The notes under the pieces were generated by a model. It saw nothing but the letters and a program-made list of their open reading frames with translations. It did not search any database and had not been told where the DNA came from. From Hyphomicrobium sp. LHD-15 (GTDB taxonomy: Bacteria > Pseudomonadota > Alphaproteobacteria > Rhizobiales > Hyphomicrobiaceae): a DNA stretch of 64,000 nt. Position numbers and translations under genes: made by a program. Below, piece after piece: positions 26,997-35,492 of the stretch (positions are counted from its first letter, which is position 1; every line of letters begins with the position of its first letter). The stretch lies in assembly GCF_031157355.1 (NCBI RefSeq), contig NZ_JAVIFT010000001.1, positions 558,001 through 622,000 of the forward strand, written 5' to 3'.

Positions 26997-27016
26997 CCTC
27001 CGTATCGATACGGAGG
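26997..27016. promoter_or_regulatory. Perfect 20-bp palindrome between the DUF971 and rhodanese genes
   Basis: CCTCCGTATCGATACGGAGG is perfectly self-complementary over 20 bp. It lies between the leftward DUF971/ferredoxin operon and the rightward rhodanese gene. The right half supplies a GGAGG that could serve the alternative GTG start of the DUF971 gene on the other strand. An operator is the simplest reading. Confidence 0.55.
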
Positions 27017-27038
27017 CTGTTTTCCCGATAATCTTCAA

Positions 27039-27052
27039 TGATTTACAAATCA
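27039..27052. promoter_or_regulatory. TGATTT-NN-AAATCA palindrome upstream of the rhodanese gene
   Basis: TGATTTACAAATCA, a 6+2+6 palindrome about 140 nt upstream of the rhodanese start. It matches the two identical 14-mers at 29579 and 31790 except at one spacer base. Confidence 0.5.
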
Positions 27053-27192
27053 CGCGCCGAATGAATTCAAAAGGCTTTCTTCTTATTTCCGGTCTCGCAA
27101 TCGGCTCCCTAGTGTCGCGGCGCTTGTGGACCTCGGTTTGTTCGGCCCCGAGGCTTCCCGCCATTGCGCCCCCAACGAGGAGACATGTTCTT

Positions 27193-28128
27193 ATGATATC
27201 CGGACGGATCATTTCAGCCGCGCTTTCGCTCGCGGTCGCCACACTTTCAGCAGCAGCCTTCGCCGCGCCCGCCAAAGAGCCGATCGTGACCTACGAATGG
27301 GTCCAGAAGAACCTCGACAATCCGAAAGTTCGGATCATCGAGGTCAGCGTCGACCCCGGCGTCTACGAGCGCGGCCACGTACCCGGCGCGTTGAATTTCC
27401 GCTGGCACACGGATCTGGTCGACAAGGTTTCGCGCGACATCGTTTCGCGCGAGAACTTCCAGAAGCTTATCCAGGGCGCCGGCATCGACAAGGACACGAC
27501 CGTCGTTCTCTACGGTGACAACAACAACTGGTTCGCAGCCTGGGGCGCCTGGGTGTTCCATGTGCACGGTCTCGGCGAGCAGGTCCGCCTCCTCGACGGC
27601 GGCCGCAAGATCTGGGAGCTGAAGCAGCTGCCGCTCGACACCAAGGCGGTCGAGGTCAAGGCGACAACTTACGCGCTTCCTGAAGGAAAGCCAAACCTGC
27701 GCGCCCGTCTCACCGACGTGCTTGCCGCCGCCGAGAAGAAGACCGACGTGCACGTGATCGACATCCGCTCGGCCGACGAATTTCAGGGCAAGATCTTCGC
27801 GCCGGAAGGCTCGAAGGAGCTCTCGGTTCGCGCCGGCCATGTTCCTGGCGCCGTCAACGTGACCTGGAGCAAGGCCGTGAACGCCGAGGACGGCACGTTC
27901 AAGCCGGCCGCCGACCTCAAGAAGCTCTATGCGGACGCCGGCGTTGACGGCTCCAAGCCGATCATCACCTATTGCCGCATCGGCGAGCGCTCGAGCCACA
28001 CCTGGTATCTGCTGACCCAGATCCTCGGCTACGACGTCAAGAATTACGACGGCTCGTGGACCGAGTACGGCAACTCGGTCGGCGCACCGGTCACCAACCT
28101 CGCCGGTACGGTCTGGCTCGGCAAGTAA
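27193..28128 (+). CDS. Exported thiosulfate sulfurtransferase (tandem rhodanese)
   Basis: A 311-residue rhodanese. ATG 27193 follows GAGGAG by about 10 nt and opens a signal peptide of about 24 residues (ending AAFA), so it acts in the periplasm. Two rhodanese domains are present: an inactive N-terminal one (about 30-150, GDNNNWFAAWGAW, no catalytic Cys) and an active C-terminal one with CRIGERS at 261-267, the CRxGxR loop of thiosulfate sulfurtransferases. It can transfer sulfane sulfur from thiosulfate to an acceptor. The next gene encodes a YeeE/TsuA-type transporter, so the pair may process and import thiosulfate sulfur. A strong terminator lies between them. Confidence 0.92.
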   Translation: MISGRIISAALSLAVATLSAAAFAAPAKEPIVTYEWVQKNLDNPKVRIIEVSVDPGVYERGHVPGALNFRWHTDLVDKVSRDIVSRENFQKLIQGAGIDKDTTVVLYGDNNNWFAAWGAWVFHVHGLGEQVRLLDGGRKIWELKQLPLDTKAVEVKATTYALPEGKPNLRARLTDVLAAAEKKTDVHVIDIRSADEFQGKIFAPEGSKELSVRAGHVPGAVNVTWSKAVNAEDGTFKPAADLKKLYADAGVDGSKPIITYCRIGERSSHTWYLLTQILGYDVKNYDGSWTEYGNSVGAPVTNLAGTVWLGK

Positions 28129-28151
28129 GACTTAGACTGCTCATTCAGAAG

Positions 28152-28188
28152 CACCAGCGGCATACCGAAGTGCCGCTGGTGTCTTTTT
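28152..28188 (+). terminator. Terminator or attenuator between rhodanese and YeeE genes
   Basis: A perfect 11-bp stem CACCAGCGGCA/TGCCGCTGGTG (28152-28162 and 28171-28181) followed by TCTTTTT. It ends 19 nt before the transporter start, so the transporter depends on readthrough or a promoter inside the hairpin region. Confidence 0.85.
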
Positions 28189-28206
28189 GCGTTTGGAGAC
28201 CTGCAT

Positions 28207-29364
28207 ATGTCGAGACCGATCGGAATCGCCGTTTCTTTCTTCATTCTGATCGGCCTCGCGGCCGGCGCGCTCTCGGCGGACAGCAGCAAGATCAGCAAAT
28301 CGCTGGTCCTCGGCGCGCTGTTCGGCATCGTGCTGCAGCGTTCGCGCTTCTGCTTCCTCTGCCACACGCGCGATTTTTTCTCGAACCGTGACGTGCGCGG
28401 GATCGCGGCCATTCTGCTCTCGCTTGGCATCGGCACGCTCGGCTACCACGTGCTGCTCACGGCGTGGTTGCCGGATCCCTTCAGCGGCCGGCTGCCGCCC
28501 GACGCACACATCGGACCGGCGGGCCCGCTGCTCGCGTTTGCGGCGTTCGCATTTGGAGTCGGTATGGCGATCTCGGGATCGTGCATCTCCGGCCACCTCT
28601 ATCGCCTGGGAGAAGGCTCGCCGACGGCACCGTTTGCGCTGCTCGGCACGCTTCTCGGCTTCGGCGTCGGCTTTCTCACGTGGAATATTCTCTACGTCGC
28701 TTCGATCGCGACGACGCCGGTGGTCTGGCTGCCTCAGCATCTCGGTTACACCGGCTGGCTCGTTGCCCAGCTGGGTCTGCTCGCGCTGCTCGCCGCGCTC
28801 TTCGCGTACTTCGCCCGATCCTCCACACCACGTGAGGCTGGGCCGGACGGCAATCCGCTCGCGCAGGCCTTGCGACGCATCTTTGTGTGCCGCTGGCCTG
28901 CGGCGGCCGGCGGCGCGGCCGTCGGCGTCATCGCGGCGGTTGCCTATTTCCAGGTGCAGCCACTTGGCGTGACGGCGGCGATCGGCAGCGTTGCGCGCTC
29001 GCTGCTCGCAAACGCCGCGTTGCTTCCAGAAACGCTGCATGGGCTCGACGGCTTTGCGGGATGCCGCACGGCGCTCGTCAGCGGCCTGTCTCCCAACGGC
29101 GCGTTCGTCATCGGCCTGGTGCTCGCGAGCTTTGCCGCTGCGCTGACTGCCGGCCAATTCACGCCGGCCTGGCCCACAGCGAGCCAAGCAGTACGCGGAC
29201 TCGGCGGCGGACTTCTGCTCGGCTGGGGCGCCATGACTGCCATCGGTTGCACCGTCGGTACGTTGCTTTCGGGGACCATCGCCGGGGCAGCATCCGGTTG
29301 GATCTTTCTGGTTGCCAGCTTCGCGGGAGTTTGGCTGACGCTCCGGCTGCTGCCGGCGCGTTGA
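28207..29364 (+). CDS. YeeE/YedE (TsuA-type) thiosulfate/sulfur-compound transporter
   Basis: Polytopic inner-membrane protein of 385 residues with about nine or ten helices and two homologous halves. It keeps the cysteines that define the TsuA family: RFCFLCHTRDF (Cys49, Cys52), SGSCISGH (Cys126) and AIGCTVGTLLSG (Cys348), which pass thiosulfate by S-H contacts in E. coli TsuA-like proteins. No TsuB (TusA-like) partner is fused or adjacent. The exported rhodanese immediately upstream could act on the same substrate. Thiosulfate is the best guess; selenium compounds are possible for YedE relatives. Confidence 0.85.
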   Translation: MSRPIGIAVSFFILIGLAAGALSADSSKISKSLVLGALFGIVLQRSRFCFLCHTRDFFSNRDVRGIAAILLSLGIGTLGYHVLLTAWLPDPFSGRLPPDAHIGPAGPLLAFAAFAFGVGMAISGSCISGHLYRLGEGSPTAPFALLGTLLGFGVGFLTWNILYVASIATTPVVWLPQHLGYTGWLVAQLGLLALLAALFAYFARSSTPREAGPDGNPLAQALRRIFVCRWPAAAGGAAVGVIAAVAYFQVQPLGVTAAIGSVARSLLANAALLPETLHGLDGFAGCRTALVSGLSPNGAFVIGLVLASFAAALTAGQFTPAWPTASQAVRGLGGGLLLGWGAMTAIGCTVGTLLSGTIAGAASGWIFLVASFAGVWLTLRLLPAR

Positions 29365-29410
29365 GGGTGCATGTGAACCCTCACGGCCTTCTCGATGTTC
29401 CAAATGAAAA

Positions 29411-29450
29411 AGCACCGGCGAGTGGGTTGGGCTCACTGCCGGTGCTCTTT
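29411..29450 (+). terminator. Rho-independent terminator after the YeeE gene
   Basis: A 9-bp stem AGCACCGGC/GCCGGTGCT (29411-29419 and 29438-29446), extended by a shorter inner helix (GAGTG/CACT region), then CTTT. Confidence 0.75.
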
Positions 29451-29576
29451 ATGACTGCCGGGCCCGGCAGTGCATTCAAACTTGATCGTAGGGCGCTACG
29501 TATCTCGTGACGCTATTTTTACGAGCATTCCGGATTCGCCGGAAATAATCATTTGTCAGAAGAATTTATTTCCGCA

Positions 29577-29594
29577 CGTGATTTTCAAATCACG
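29577..29594. promoter_or_regulatory. CGTGATTT-TC-AAATCACG palindrome
   Basis: An 8+2+8 perfect palindrome about 200 nt upstream of the small secreted protein. Its inner 14 bases (29579-29592) recur identically at 31790-31803 and nearly so at 27039-27052. Confidence 0.55.
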
Positions 29595-29790
29595 TTTTTC
29601 GCCCACCATTTGATCGGAACGTTTGCGCCAACGCGCGATCAATTCGCACGCAGTCAATATCCGTTATATTGGATCTAATTACGTTATATGAGACGTTCAA
29701 TCAATTGCCCGCTGGTTTGGAATATGTATATTACCAATTGCGCAATAGAACGCAAAAAACGTTGGGAGCTAACAACAAGGAGTTTATCCG

Positions 29791-30078
29791 ATGCACAAAG
29801 TGCTCACCTTTGCCCTCCTGGTCGGCCTTGGCACCGCTCCGCTTGTCGCGAGCACGGCGGCAGACGCAAAGCAAAGCCGGAAATCCGCCAACACCGTCAC
29901 CGCCTGCAGCGAGCGTGGTGGGTTCGATTGCTATACCGCGCGGGTGTTCGATAGCCGGGTGGGACGCAAAATGGTGCTGCGTCGCGGAACCGTGATCGAC
30001 TGTGGCCCGGACTGCCGCGATACGCTGCGCCGGGAGACCGTCGATTTCTGGGAGACACTGCGCGAGAACGGCAGCTGA
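29791..30078 (+). CDS. Small secreted protein with two cysteine pairs
   Basis: A 95-residue protein with AAGGAG about 9 nt before the ATG and a signal peptide of about 26 residues (ending ADA). The mature part has four cysteines in two pairs (CSERGGFDC and DCGPDC), which could form disulfides in the periplasm, and a basic middle (SRVGRKMVLRRGT). No homologous family is recognised. It is convergent with the porin gene and has a palindrome in its upstream region in common with the porin and rhodanese genes. Function unknown. Confidence 0.75.
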   Translation: MHKVLTFALLVGLGTAPLVASTAADAKQSRKSANTVTACSERGGFDCYTARVFDSRVGRKMVLRRGTVIDCGPDCRDTLRRETVDFWETLRENGS

Positions 30079-30131
30079 ACCGCTCGCAAAACAATCTCGA
30101 TCGCCGCCCGTCGCCGGCCTGAAAAAGGAAA

Positions 30132-30157
30132 GAGCCGCATCCGTAAGGATGCGGCTC
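30132..30157 (-). terminator. Terminator of the porin gene (bidirectional hairpin)
   Basis: A perfect 11-bp stem GAGCCGCATCC/GGATGCGGCTC with a GTAA loop. On the leftward strand it is followed by TTTCCTTTTTC, so it chiefly ends the porin transcript; it may also stop the small secreted gene. Confidence 0.88.
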
Positions 30158-30191
30158 CATCTGTTCCTAGTCTTCGGGAGAAGGTCTCGGA

Positions 30192-31541
30192 TCAGAACTT
30201 GATCTGTGCGCCACCAACGACGTAGTCGAACTCGTCCTCGATGCCGGTCAGCTTGCCGCTGGTGGTCGAGATTTCGGCCGTGGTGTGGTTGTACAGAAGG
30301 TAGAGATCAAAGAACTCGTTGAAGTTCTGGTTGATGCCCACGCCCCAACCCTCATACGTCGACCCGGTGACGAAGTCGCCGCCGATGGAGATGACGTTGC
30401 CACCGCCGCCGGTGACGGGAACGCCCCAAGCGCCACGGTCGGTCTGCCAGTACTCGCCGAAGAGTGTGGTCTTGCCGACGGGGAAGAACTTGCGCTCGAT
30501 ACCCGCCTGGACGAAGTAGAAGTCGGATTCGTCATCAAGGCTTGCCGAGATGGCGCTCACGCCGTCGTCGGTCAGATGGCCGTAGGCACCGGTGATGTAG
30601 AGGCCAGTTTCTGTGTGCTGAAGCGAGGCGCTGAGACCGAGTTCGTCGGTGTCGCCTGCGCCGCGGCGCCAGGTGTTCTGGTTGTTCTTGTTGATCTCCG
30701 AGTAGGCGATGCCTGCTGCGAACTTGAATCCGCTGAACTCGCCCTTGTAGCGCAGTGCGAGGTTCCAGATGTCGTCCTCACCCCAAGAAGCCGAACCCGT
30801 AAAGCCGGCGAACGTCGGGGTTTCATACTTCACGAGGTTTTCGCGGTGACCTTCGCCGATCTGCTGAGCAGCACCCGGCGGCGAGGAAACGTTACCCCAT
30901 CTCAGAGAGCTGCCCGGCGAGATGGCGATGTTGTTTCCGAGGTTGTTCTTGATGAAGAAGCCGTTGCCGCCGTCGCCAGCGTACTGCTTGTTCGAGCTGG
31001 CGAAGTGGTTGGTGTTGGCGAGGTTGATCTCGGTGATGCCGTCCGCGGCGTCCGAAGTCAGGCCGAGCCAGAGCTTGCCGTAATCCTTGCTGCTCAACCA
31101 CCATGCGCTGTGGCGCGTGGAGAGCTGGTCGGCTGCGGCTCCGCCGTCGGCGGTGTCCTGATCGACACGGTCGCCGCGCGAGCCGCGGATGCCGAGCTCA
31201 AGCAAATAACCGGCCTTCCAGCCCTTGGCGATCTCTGCTTCACCGAGGAAGCGGACGCGGCTCTGGCCTTCTTCGTTGGTGATGACGTAGGCGTTGCTCT
31301 CCCGGCCGTCATCCCAGAACAGGATGGCTTCGTTCAAGAGACCGGAAACGGTCAGCGAAACCTTGCGGTTGCCCTTGCGGGCCGTCGTGGCCTCGAGTTC
31401 GGCAATGCGCTCTTCCAGGTCGGCATAACCGCCGCCGCCCAGGTCTGCAGCCGACGCGGACGAGGTTGCCCCCGCGAACGCCAGTCCAGCCATTGCGATC
31501 CCAAGCGCAATGCCGGGCTTTTTGATAGTGCCCCCAATCAT
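30192..31541 (-). CDS. Outer-membrane porin (alphaproteobacterial type)
   Basis: A 449-residue beta-barrel protein. ATG 31541 is chosen because GGAGG lies 7 nt upstream; a longer frame to 31613 lacks a site. A signal peptide ends near SASAAD, then a short coiled segment (YADLEERIAELEATT) typical of porins that trimerise, then alternating amphipathic strands and the terminal aromatic QIKF. Porins of this type let small hydrophilic solutes through the outer membrane. In this sulfur island it may admit sulfonates. The upstream region has the 14-bp palindrome also found before two other genes. Confidence 0.88.
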   Translation of the reverse strand: MIGGTIKKPGIALGIAMAGLAFAGATSSASAADLGGGGYADLEERIAELEATTARKGNRKVSLTVSGLLNEAILFWDDGRESNAYVITNEEGQSRVRFLGEAEIAKGWKAGYLLELGIRGSRGDRVDQDTADGGAAADQLSTRHSAWWLSSKDYGKLWLGLTSDAADGITEINLANTNHFASSNKQYAGDGGNGFFIKNNLGNNIAISPGSSLRWGNVSSPPGAAQQIGEGHRENLVKYETPTFAGFTGSASWGEDDIWNLALRYKGEFSGFKFAAGIAYSEINKNNQNTWRRGAGDTDELGLSASLQHTETGLYITGAYGHLTDDGVSAISASLDDESDFYFVQAGIERKFFPVGKTTLFGEYWQTDRGAWGVPVTGGGGNVISIGGDFVTGSTYEGWGVGINQNFNEFFDLYLLYNHTTAEISTTSGKLTGIEDEFDYVVGGAQIKF

Positions 31542-32143
31542 CTTCTTACCTCCACTTATTCCTGCATTCGGCTGGCCTAGAAATTCCTGGGCGCCTTTTT
31601 TGAAGGCGCTCAAAAACCGAGCACGAGAAGCGTGTGGAAAAGATCGCTTTCGCCGTTGCTCAGGCCCCGATGAGGATCACTGAACCGCAAGGCCGATGAC
31701 GGGTGAAATGAAAATAATAGCGCTCAATAGAATGTCTTTACTTCTTTGCTTAGAACGAATTGCGCTATTCTGCTCAATATCGAATTTGGTGATTTTCAAA
31801 TCATCGAATCAGCGGTTCTCGCGGCCGTTACGGGAGGAATTTCCTAGATCGCGTCCGACGCTCGAACATGTTGGGCGGAGAAAGCCGGGATTTGTTCTGC
31901 TCTCAGCAATTTTGCCGCGATCACGCGCTGGAGCGGCCTGAAGCCGACTCTGGCGGCCCGTCGGTCGCGTCGCTTGTTTGGATCGTGATTGTTGCACCGC
32001 GGCTACAGGTTTTTCGCCTGCAAAGCGCCCGATTATCGGCGCACGGTTCCGATTCGAGCAGATCGGCCACAACATCAGGATCTGTTTGGGCTTTCGTTTC
32101 GCACTTGGCGCCCTGCCATGAGCGTCCCGGCTGGAAGCGGGGC
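31542..32143. other. Intergenic region between the porin and flavin reductase genes
   Basis: About 600 bases without a convincing gene. The 31690-31810 part is AT-rich and includes the palindrome at 31790. The 31850-32140 part is GC-rich; short open frames there lack ribosome-binding sites. I see no other element. Confidence 0.5.
31790..31803. promoter_or_regulatory. TGATTTTCAAATCA palindrome upstream of the porin gene
   Basis: A 14-mer identical to 29579-29592, about 250 nt upstream of the porin start on the opposite strand sense. Being palindromic, its orientation does not matter. Confidence 0.5.
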
Positions 32144-32680
32144 CTAGCGCCGTAGCGTGCCGTAGGTTCCACGCCAGTAGGTCAGCGCTTCCGGCTCAGC
32201 GTCCTCGCCCCGCACGCGGGCGGCGACAACACGGCCGATGACCACTGCGCTGCCGAATCGCTCGATGATTTCCTCGACTTCACAGTCCAGTACGGCAAGC
32301 GCCTCGCTCAGCACCGGGGTTCCGGTCACGAGCTCGGACCAGAGAGCCCCTTCGTAGCGTTCGATGCCTTTCGCGCCGTCGCGCCCGCTGAAGCGGTCCG
32401 CCACCTGTCTCTGCGCCGGAGGCAGCACGTTCACGGCAAATGCTCGCCAGCGCTGAAGTACCGGCCAGCTGGACGAGGTCTGATTGATGCAGAATATCAG
32501 CGCGGGCGGATCGGCGGACAGCGATGAAACGGACGTCGACGTGAGACCCGTTCTCTCCTCACCCCGTCCCACGGTGATGGCACTGATTCCTCCGGCAAGC
32601 TGACGCATGGCGCTGCGGAACGTTGCCGCGTCGATCGCGCCGCCCTCACCGGCGAGAGGCACTTCCTTCAGGTCAGGCAT
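32144..32680 (-). CDS. Flavin reductase (HpaC/DszD-like) of the ssu operon
   Basis: A 178-residue flavin reductase of the PF01613 split-barrel family: TGLTSTSVSSLSADPPALIFCINQTSSSW is the FMN-binding signature, and CEVEEIIERFGSAVVIGRV is the second conserved block. It would supply FMNH2 to the SsuD monooxygenase using NAD(P)H. It is last in the leftward ssu operon, 14 nt after the ATPase gene. It is not homologous to the E. coli SsuE flavodoxin-like reductase, so the symbol ssuE is not used; the role is the same by context. Confidence 0.88.
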   Translation of the reverse strand: MPDLKEVPLAGEGGAIDAATFRSAMRQLAGGISAITVGRGEERTGLTSTSVSSLSADPPALIFCINQTSSSWPVLQRWRAFAVNVLPPAQRQVADRFSGRDGAKGIERYEGALWSELVTGTPVLSEALAVLDCEVEEIIERFGSAVVIGRVVAARVRGEDAEPEALTYWRGTYGTLRR

Positions 32681-32694
32681 CGCGTTCGGCCCCG

Positions 32695-33525
32695 TCAGGC
32701 GTCCTCGCCGACGCGGGCATCCTTGAACAGCGCGTCGAGGATGCGGCCTTCCAGTGCTGCGACTTCCGCCGATCCGCGCCTGCGGGGACGCGGAATATCA
32801 ACTCTCAGATCGAGGGTGATCTTGCCTTCCTCGATCAGCAGGACGCGGTCGGCCAGCATCACGGCCTCGGCGACGTCGTGGGTGACCATCAAGGCGGTGA
32901 AGCCCTGCTCGCGCCAGACCTGCTCCAGCAGGTTCTGCATCGAAATGCGGGTCAAGGCATCGAGCGCGCCCAGCGGCTCGTCAAACGCCAGAACCTGAGG
33001 ATGGGAGACCAGCGCACGCGCGAGCGCGACGCGCTGACGCTGGCCGCCGGAAAGGACCGACGGCCACTCGTCGCGACGATCTCCGAGGCCAACGCCCTTC
33101 AGCGTCTCGAGAGCACGTTCGCGGGCGCCCGCCTCCTTGCGCGCGCGCCCAAGACCGACTTCCACGTTCGAGAGTACACGTGCCCACGGCAGGAGCCGCG
33201 GTTCCTGAAACATCACGCGGACCGCGCTCTTGTCGTGCTTTTCGTCGGCTGCGCCGTACCAGAACTCGCCGCTCGTCGGCTGATCGAGACCGACCAGAAG
33301 GCGAAGCAACGTACTTTTGCCGCATCCGCTCTTGCCGACGATGGACACGAACTGTCCGGCCGGGATGAAAAGATCGAGGCCTTTGAGAACGGGGTTGTCG
33401 CCGAACGACTTCGTGAGATTGCGAACCGTGAGGCTCAACCCGCGCGCCACCGGTGGGGTAGCTTCATGTGCCTCGCTCCAGTATTCAGGGGCGGAGCGGG
33501 CAACAGAGAGTGCACCGGCGGTCAT
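32695..33525 (-). CDS. ssuB: Aliphatic sulfonates import ATP-binding protein
   Basis: ATPase of 276 residues with an N-terminal extension of about 30 residues. Walker A is [10 protein letters not shown]-loop [10 protein letters not shown], signature [15 protein letters not shown], Walker [12 protein letters not shown] and switch His VTHDVAEA. It powers sulfonate import with SsuC and SsuA. It is fourth in ssuADCB, 15 nt after ssuC. Confidence 0.93.
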   Translation of the reverse strand: MTAGALSVARSAPEYWSEAHEATPPVARGLSLTVRNLTKSFGDNPVLKGLDLFIPAGQFVSIVGKSGCGKSTLLRLLVGLDQPTSGEFWYGAADEKHDKSAVRVMFQEPRLLPWARVLSNVEVGLGRARKEAGARERALETLKGVGLGDRRDEWPSVLSGGQRQRVALARALVSHPQVLAFDEPLGALDALTRISMQNLLEQVWREQGFTALMVTHDVAEAVMLADRVLLIEEGKITLDLRVDIPRPRRRGSAEVAALEGRILDALFKDARVGEDA

Positions 33526-33540
33526 TGAGGCCTCGTTCGG

Positions 33541-34323
33541 TCACTTGGATTGAAATGCGGGATGCCAGGACAAGCAGAGCCGTTCGAGAAAGCGTGCGGT
33601 GCTGTCCGCGAGCTTGCCGAGCAGCGCGTAGATCAAGATGCTGAGCACGACGACATCGACGAGAAGGAACTCGCGCGCCTGCATGGCCATGTAGCCGATG
33701 CCCGAGGAGGCGGCGATGGTCTCGGCGACGATCAACGTCAGCCACATGAATCCGAGCGCGTAGCGCAAGCCGACGAAGATCGACGGCAGCGCGCCCGGCA
33801 AGATGACGCGCCAGAACAGCTCGAATTTCGTCATGCCGTAGGTGCGGCCCATCTCGATCAGCTGAGGATCTACGGTACGAATGCCGTGCAGCGTATTGAT
33901 GTAAATCGGGAAGAACACGCCGAGCACGACCAGGAAGATCTTTGCGGCTTCTTCGATTCCAAACCACAGGATGACGAGCGGAATGAGCGCCAGATGTGGA
34001 ATGTTGCGCACCATCTGGAGCAGCGTATCGGTGGCGCGCTCGAACTTCTTCGACAGACCGTTGGTGAGGCCGAGAACGAACCCGAACGTTCCTCCGATCG
34101 CCAATCCGACGAGCGCCCGCAGGCCGCTCACACCCATGTTCACCCAGAGTTCGCCGGTCGCGGCAAGCCGCCACCCCGCCACCACGACCGCGGACGGCGC
34201 CGGCAATACGCGGCCCGAGATGAGACCGGTCTGCGAGGCCAGTTCCCATACGAAAAGAAGGCCCAGCGGCAACAGCCACGGGACAAGACCATCAGCCGCT
34301 TTCTGAAGCCGGCCAGCGCTCAT
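33541..34323 (-). CDS. ssuC: Aliphatic sulfonates ABC permease
   Basis: Inner-membrane permease of 260 residues with about six helices. The stretch [22 protein letters not shown] and the coupling loop [24 protein letters not shown] are close to SsuC. The start overlaps the ssuD stop by 4 nt (34320-34323), giving coupled translation. Confidence 0.93.
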   Translation of the reverse strand: MSAGRLQKAADGLVPWLLPLGLLFVWELASQTGLISGRVLPAPSAVVVAGWRLAATGELWVNMGVSGLRALVGLAIGGTFGFVLGLTNGLSKKFERATDTLLQMVRNIPHLALIPLVILWFGIEEAAKIFLVVLGVFFPIYINTLHGIRTVDPQLIEMGRTYGMTKFELFWRVILPGALPSIFVGLRYALGFMWLTLIVAETIAASSGIGYMAMQAREFLLVDVVVLSILIYALLGKLADSTARFLERLCLSWHPAFQSK

Positions 34324-35492
34324 GATTGGGAGGCCTGCTTCTCGGGCAGGATGTCATTGGCGATGGTCTCGCCAAACGGCCCGGTGTTGACCTTCGCCGT
34401 GAAGGTCTGCTTGCCGTGAGACAACGGCAGCAGCGGGAAGACCAATTCAGCGAAGCGGTAGGCTTCCTCGAGATGCGGGTAGCCCGAGAGAATGAACGTG
34501 TCGATGCCGATATCGATGTATTCCTTGATGCGGGCAGCAACCGTCTCGGGATCGCCCACGAGGGCGGTTCCCGCGCCGCCGCGCACGAGGCCGACGCCGG
34601 CCCAAAGGTTCGGGCTGACTTCGAGCTTGTTGCGATCGCCGCCATGCAGCGAACTCATGCGCTGCTGGCCGACCGAATCCATGCGCGAGAAGATCTTCTG
34701 GGCGGCGGCGATGGTGTCGTCGCTCACATACTGAATCAACTTGTTCGCGGCCTTCCAAGCTTCCTCATTGGTTTCGCGCACGATGACATGCAGGCGAATA
34801 CCGAAGCTCAATTCGCGGCCCTTGGCGTGTGCAGCCGCCCGAACCTGCTCGACCTTCTTGGCGACGTCAGCCGGCGGTTCGCCCCAGGTCAGATACTTGT
34901 CGACGGTGCTGGCCGCGACATCGATGCCGGCCGGTGACGAGCCGCCGAAGTAGAGTGGCAGTCCACCCGACTGGACGGCGGGGAAGAGAACGCGCGCATC
35001 CTCGACGGTGATGTGTTTTCCAGCGTAGTTGACCGTCTCGCCGACGATCAGGCGCTTGAAGATATCGAGAAACTCCTGGGTCACCTCGTAGCGCTCGCTG
35101 TGACCGAGGAAGAGGCCATCGCCCTTATTCTCGACCGGATCTCCGCCGGTTACGACGTTGATCAGGAGACGGCCGTTGGAGACCCGGTCGAGGGTCGCGG
35201 CCATGCGGGCCGCGACCGTGACGGACGTGAGACCCGGCCGAGCGGCGACCAGGTATTTCAGCTTCTCCGTGTGCGGGGCGATCGCGGATGCGACCACCCA
35301 CGAGTCTTCGCAACTCCGGCCGGTCGGCAGCAGAACCCCGTAATATCCGAGATCATCTGCGGCCTGGGCGACCTGGCGGAGGTAGTTGAAGTCGGCCGCC
35401 CGCGCGCCAATGGACGTACCGAGGTATCTGCCTTCGCCGTGCGTCGGCAGAAACCAGAGAACATTGGCCTTTTGGGCGGCCGTGCTGCTCAT
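34320..35492 (-). CDS. ssuD: FMNH2-dependent alkanesulfonate monooxygenase
   Basis: A 390-residue two-component flavin monooxygenase of the luciferase-like family. It converts C1-C14 alkanesulfonates to the aldehyde and sulfite with O2 and FMNH2. Conserved parts include [15 protein letters not shown] at the N-terminus, [46 protein letters not shown] and [19 protein letters not shown], all close to E. coli SsuD. It overlaps ssuC and ssuA by 4 nt at each end. Reduced flavin should come from the PF01613 reductase at the operon end. Confidence 0.95.
   Translation of the reverse strand: MSSTAAQKANVLWFLPTHGEGRYLGTSIGARAADFNYLRQVAQAADDLGYYGVLLPTGRSCEDSWVVASAIAPHTEKLKYLVAARPGLTSVTVAARMAATLDRVSNGRLLINVVTGGDPVENKGDGLFLGHSERYEVTQEFLDIFKRLIVGETVNYAGKHITVEDARVLFPAVQSGGLPLYFGGSSPAGIDVAASTVDKYLTWGEPPADVAKKVEQVRAAAHAKGRELSFGIRLHVIVRETNEEAWKAANKLIQYVSDDTIAAAQKIFSRMDSVGQQRMSSLHGGDRNKLEVSPNLWAGVGLVRGGAGTALVGDPETVAARIKEYIDIGIDTFILSGYPHLEEAYRFAELVFPLLPLSHGKQTFTAKVNTGPFGETIANDILPEKQASQS

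Larger units (their letters stand above)
29365..29790. other. Intergenic region with terminator and palindrome
   Basis: About 425 bases without a gene. It holds the terminator of the transporter gene near its left end and the TGATTTTCAAATCA palindrome near the middle. The right half (29600-29780) is AT-rich and is the likely promoter region of the small secreted protein. Confidence 0.5.

Noticed and set aside
31696-31941. Rightward 81-codon frame between the porin and flavin reductase genes
   Set aside because: No ribosome-binding site, no domain character, and it spans a sharp composition change; treated as non-coding.
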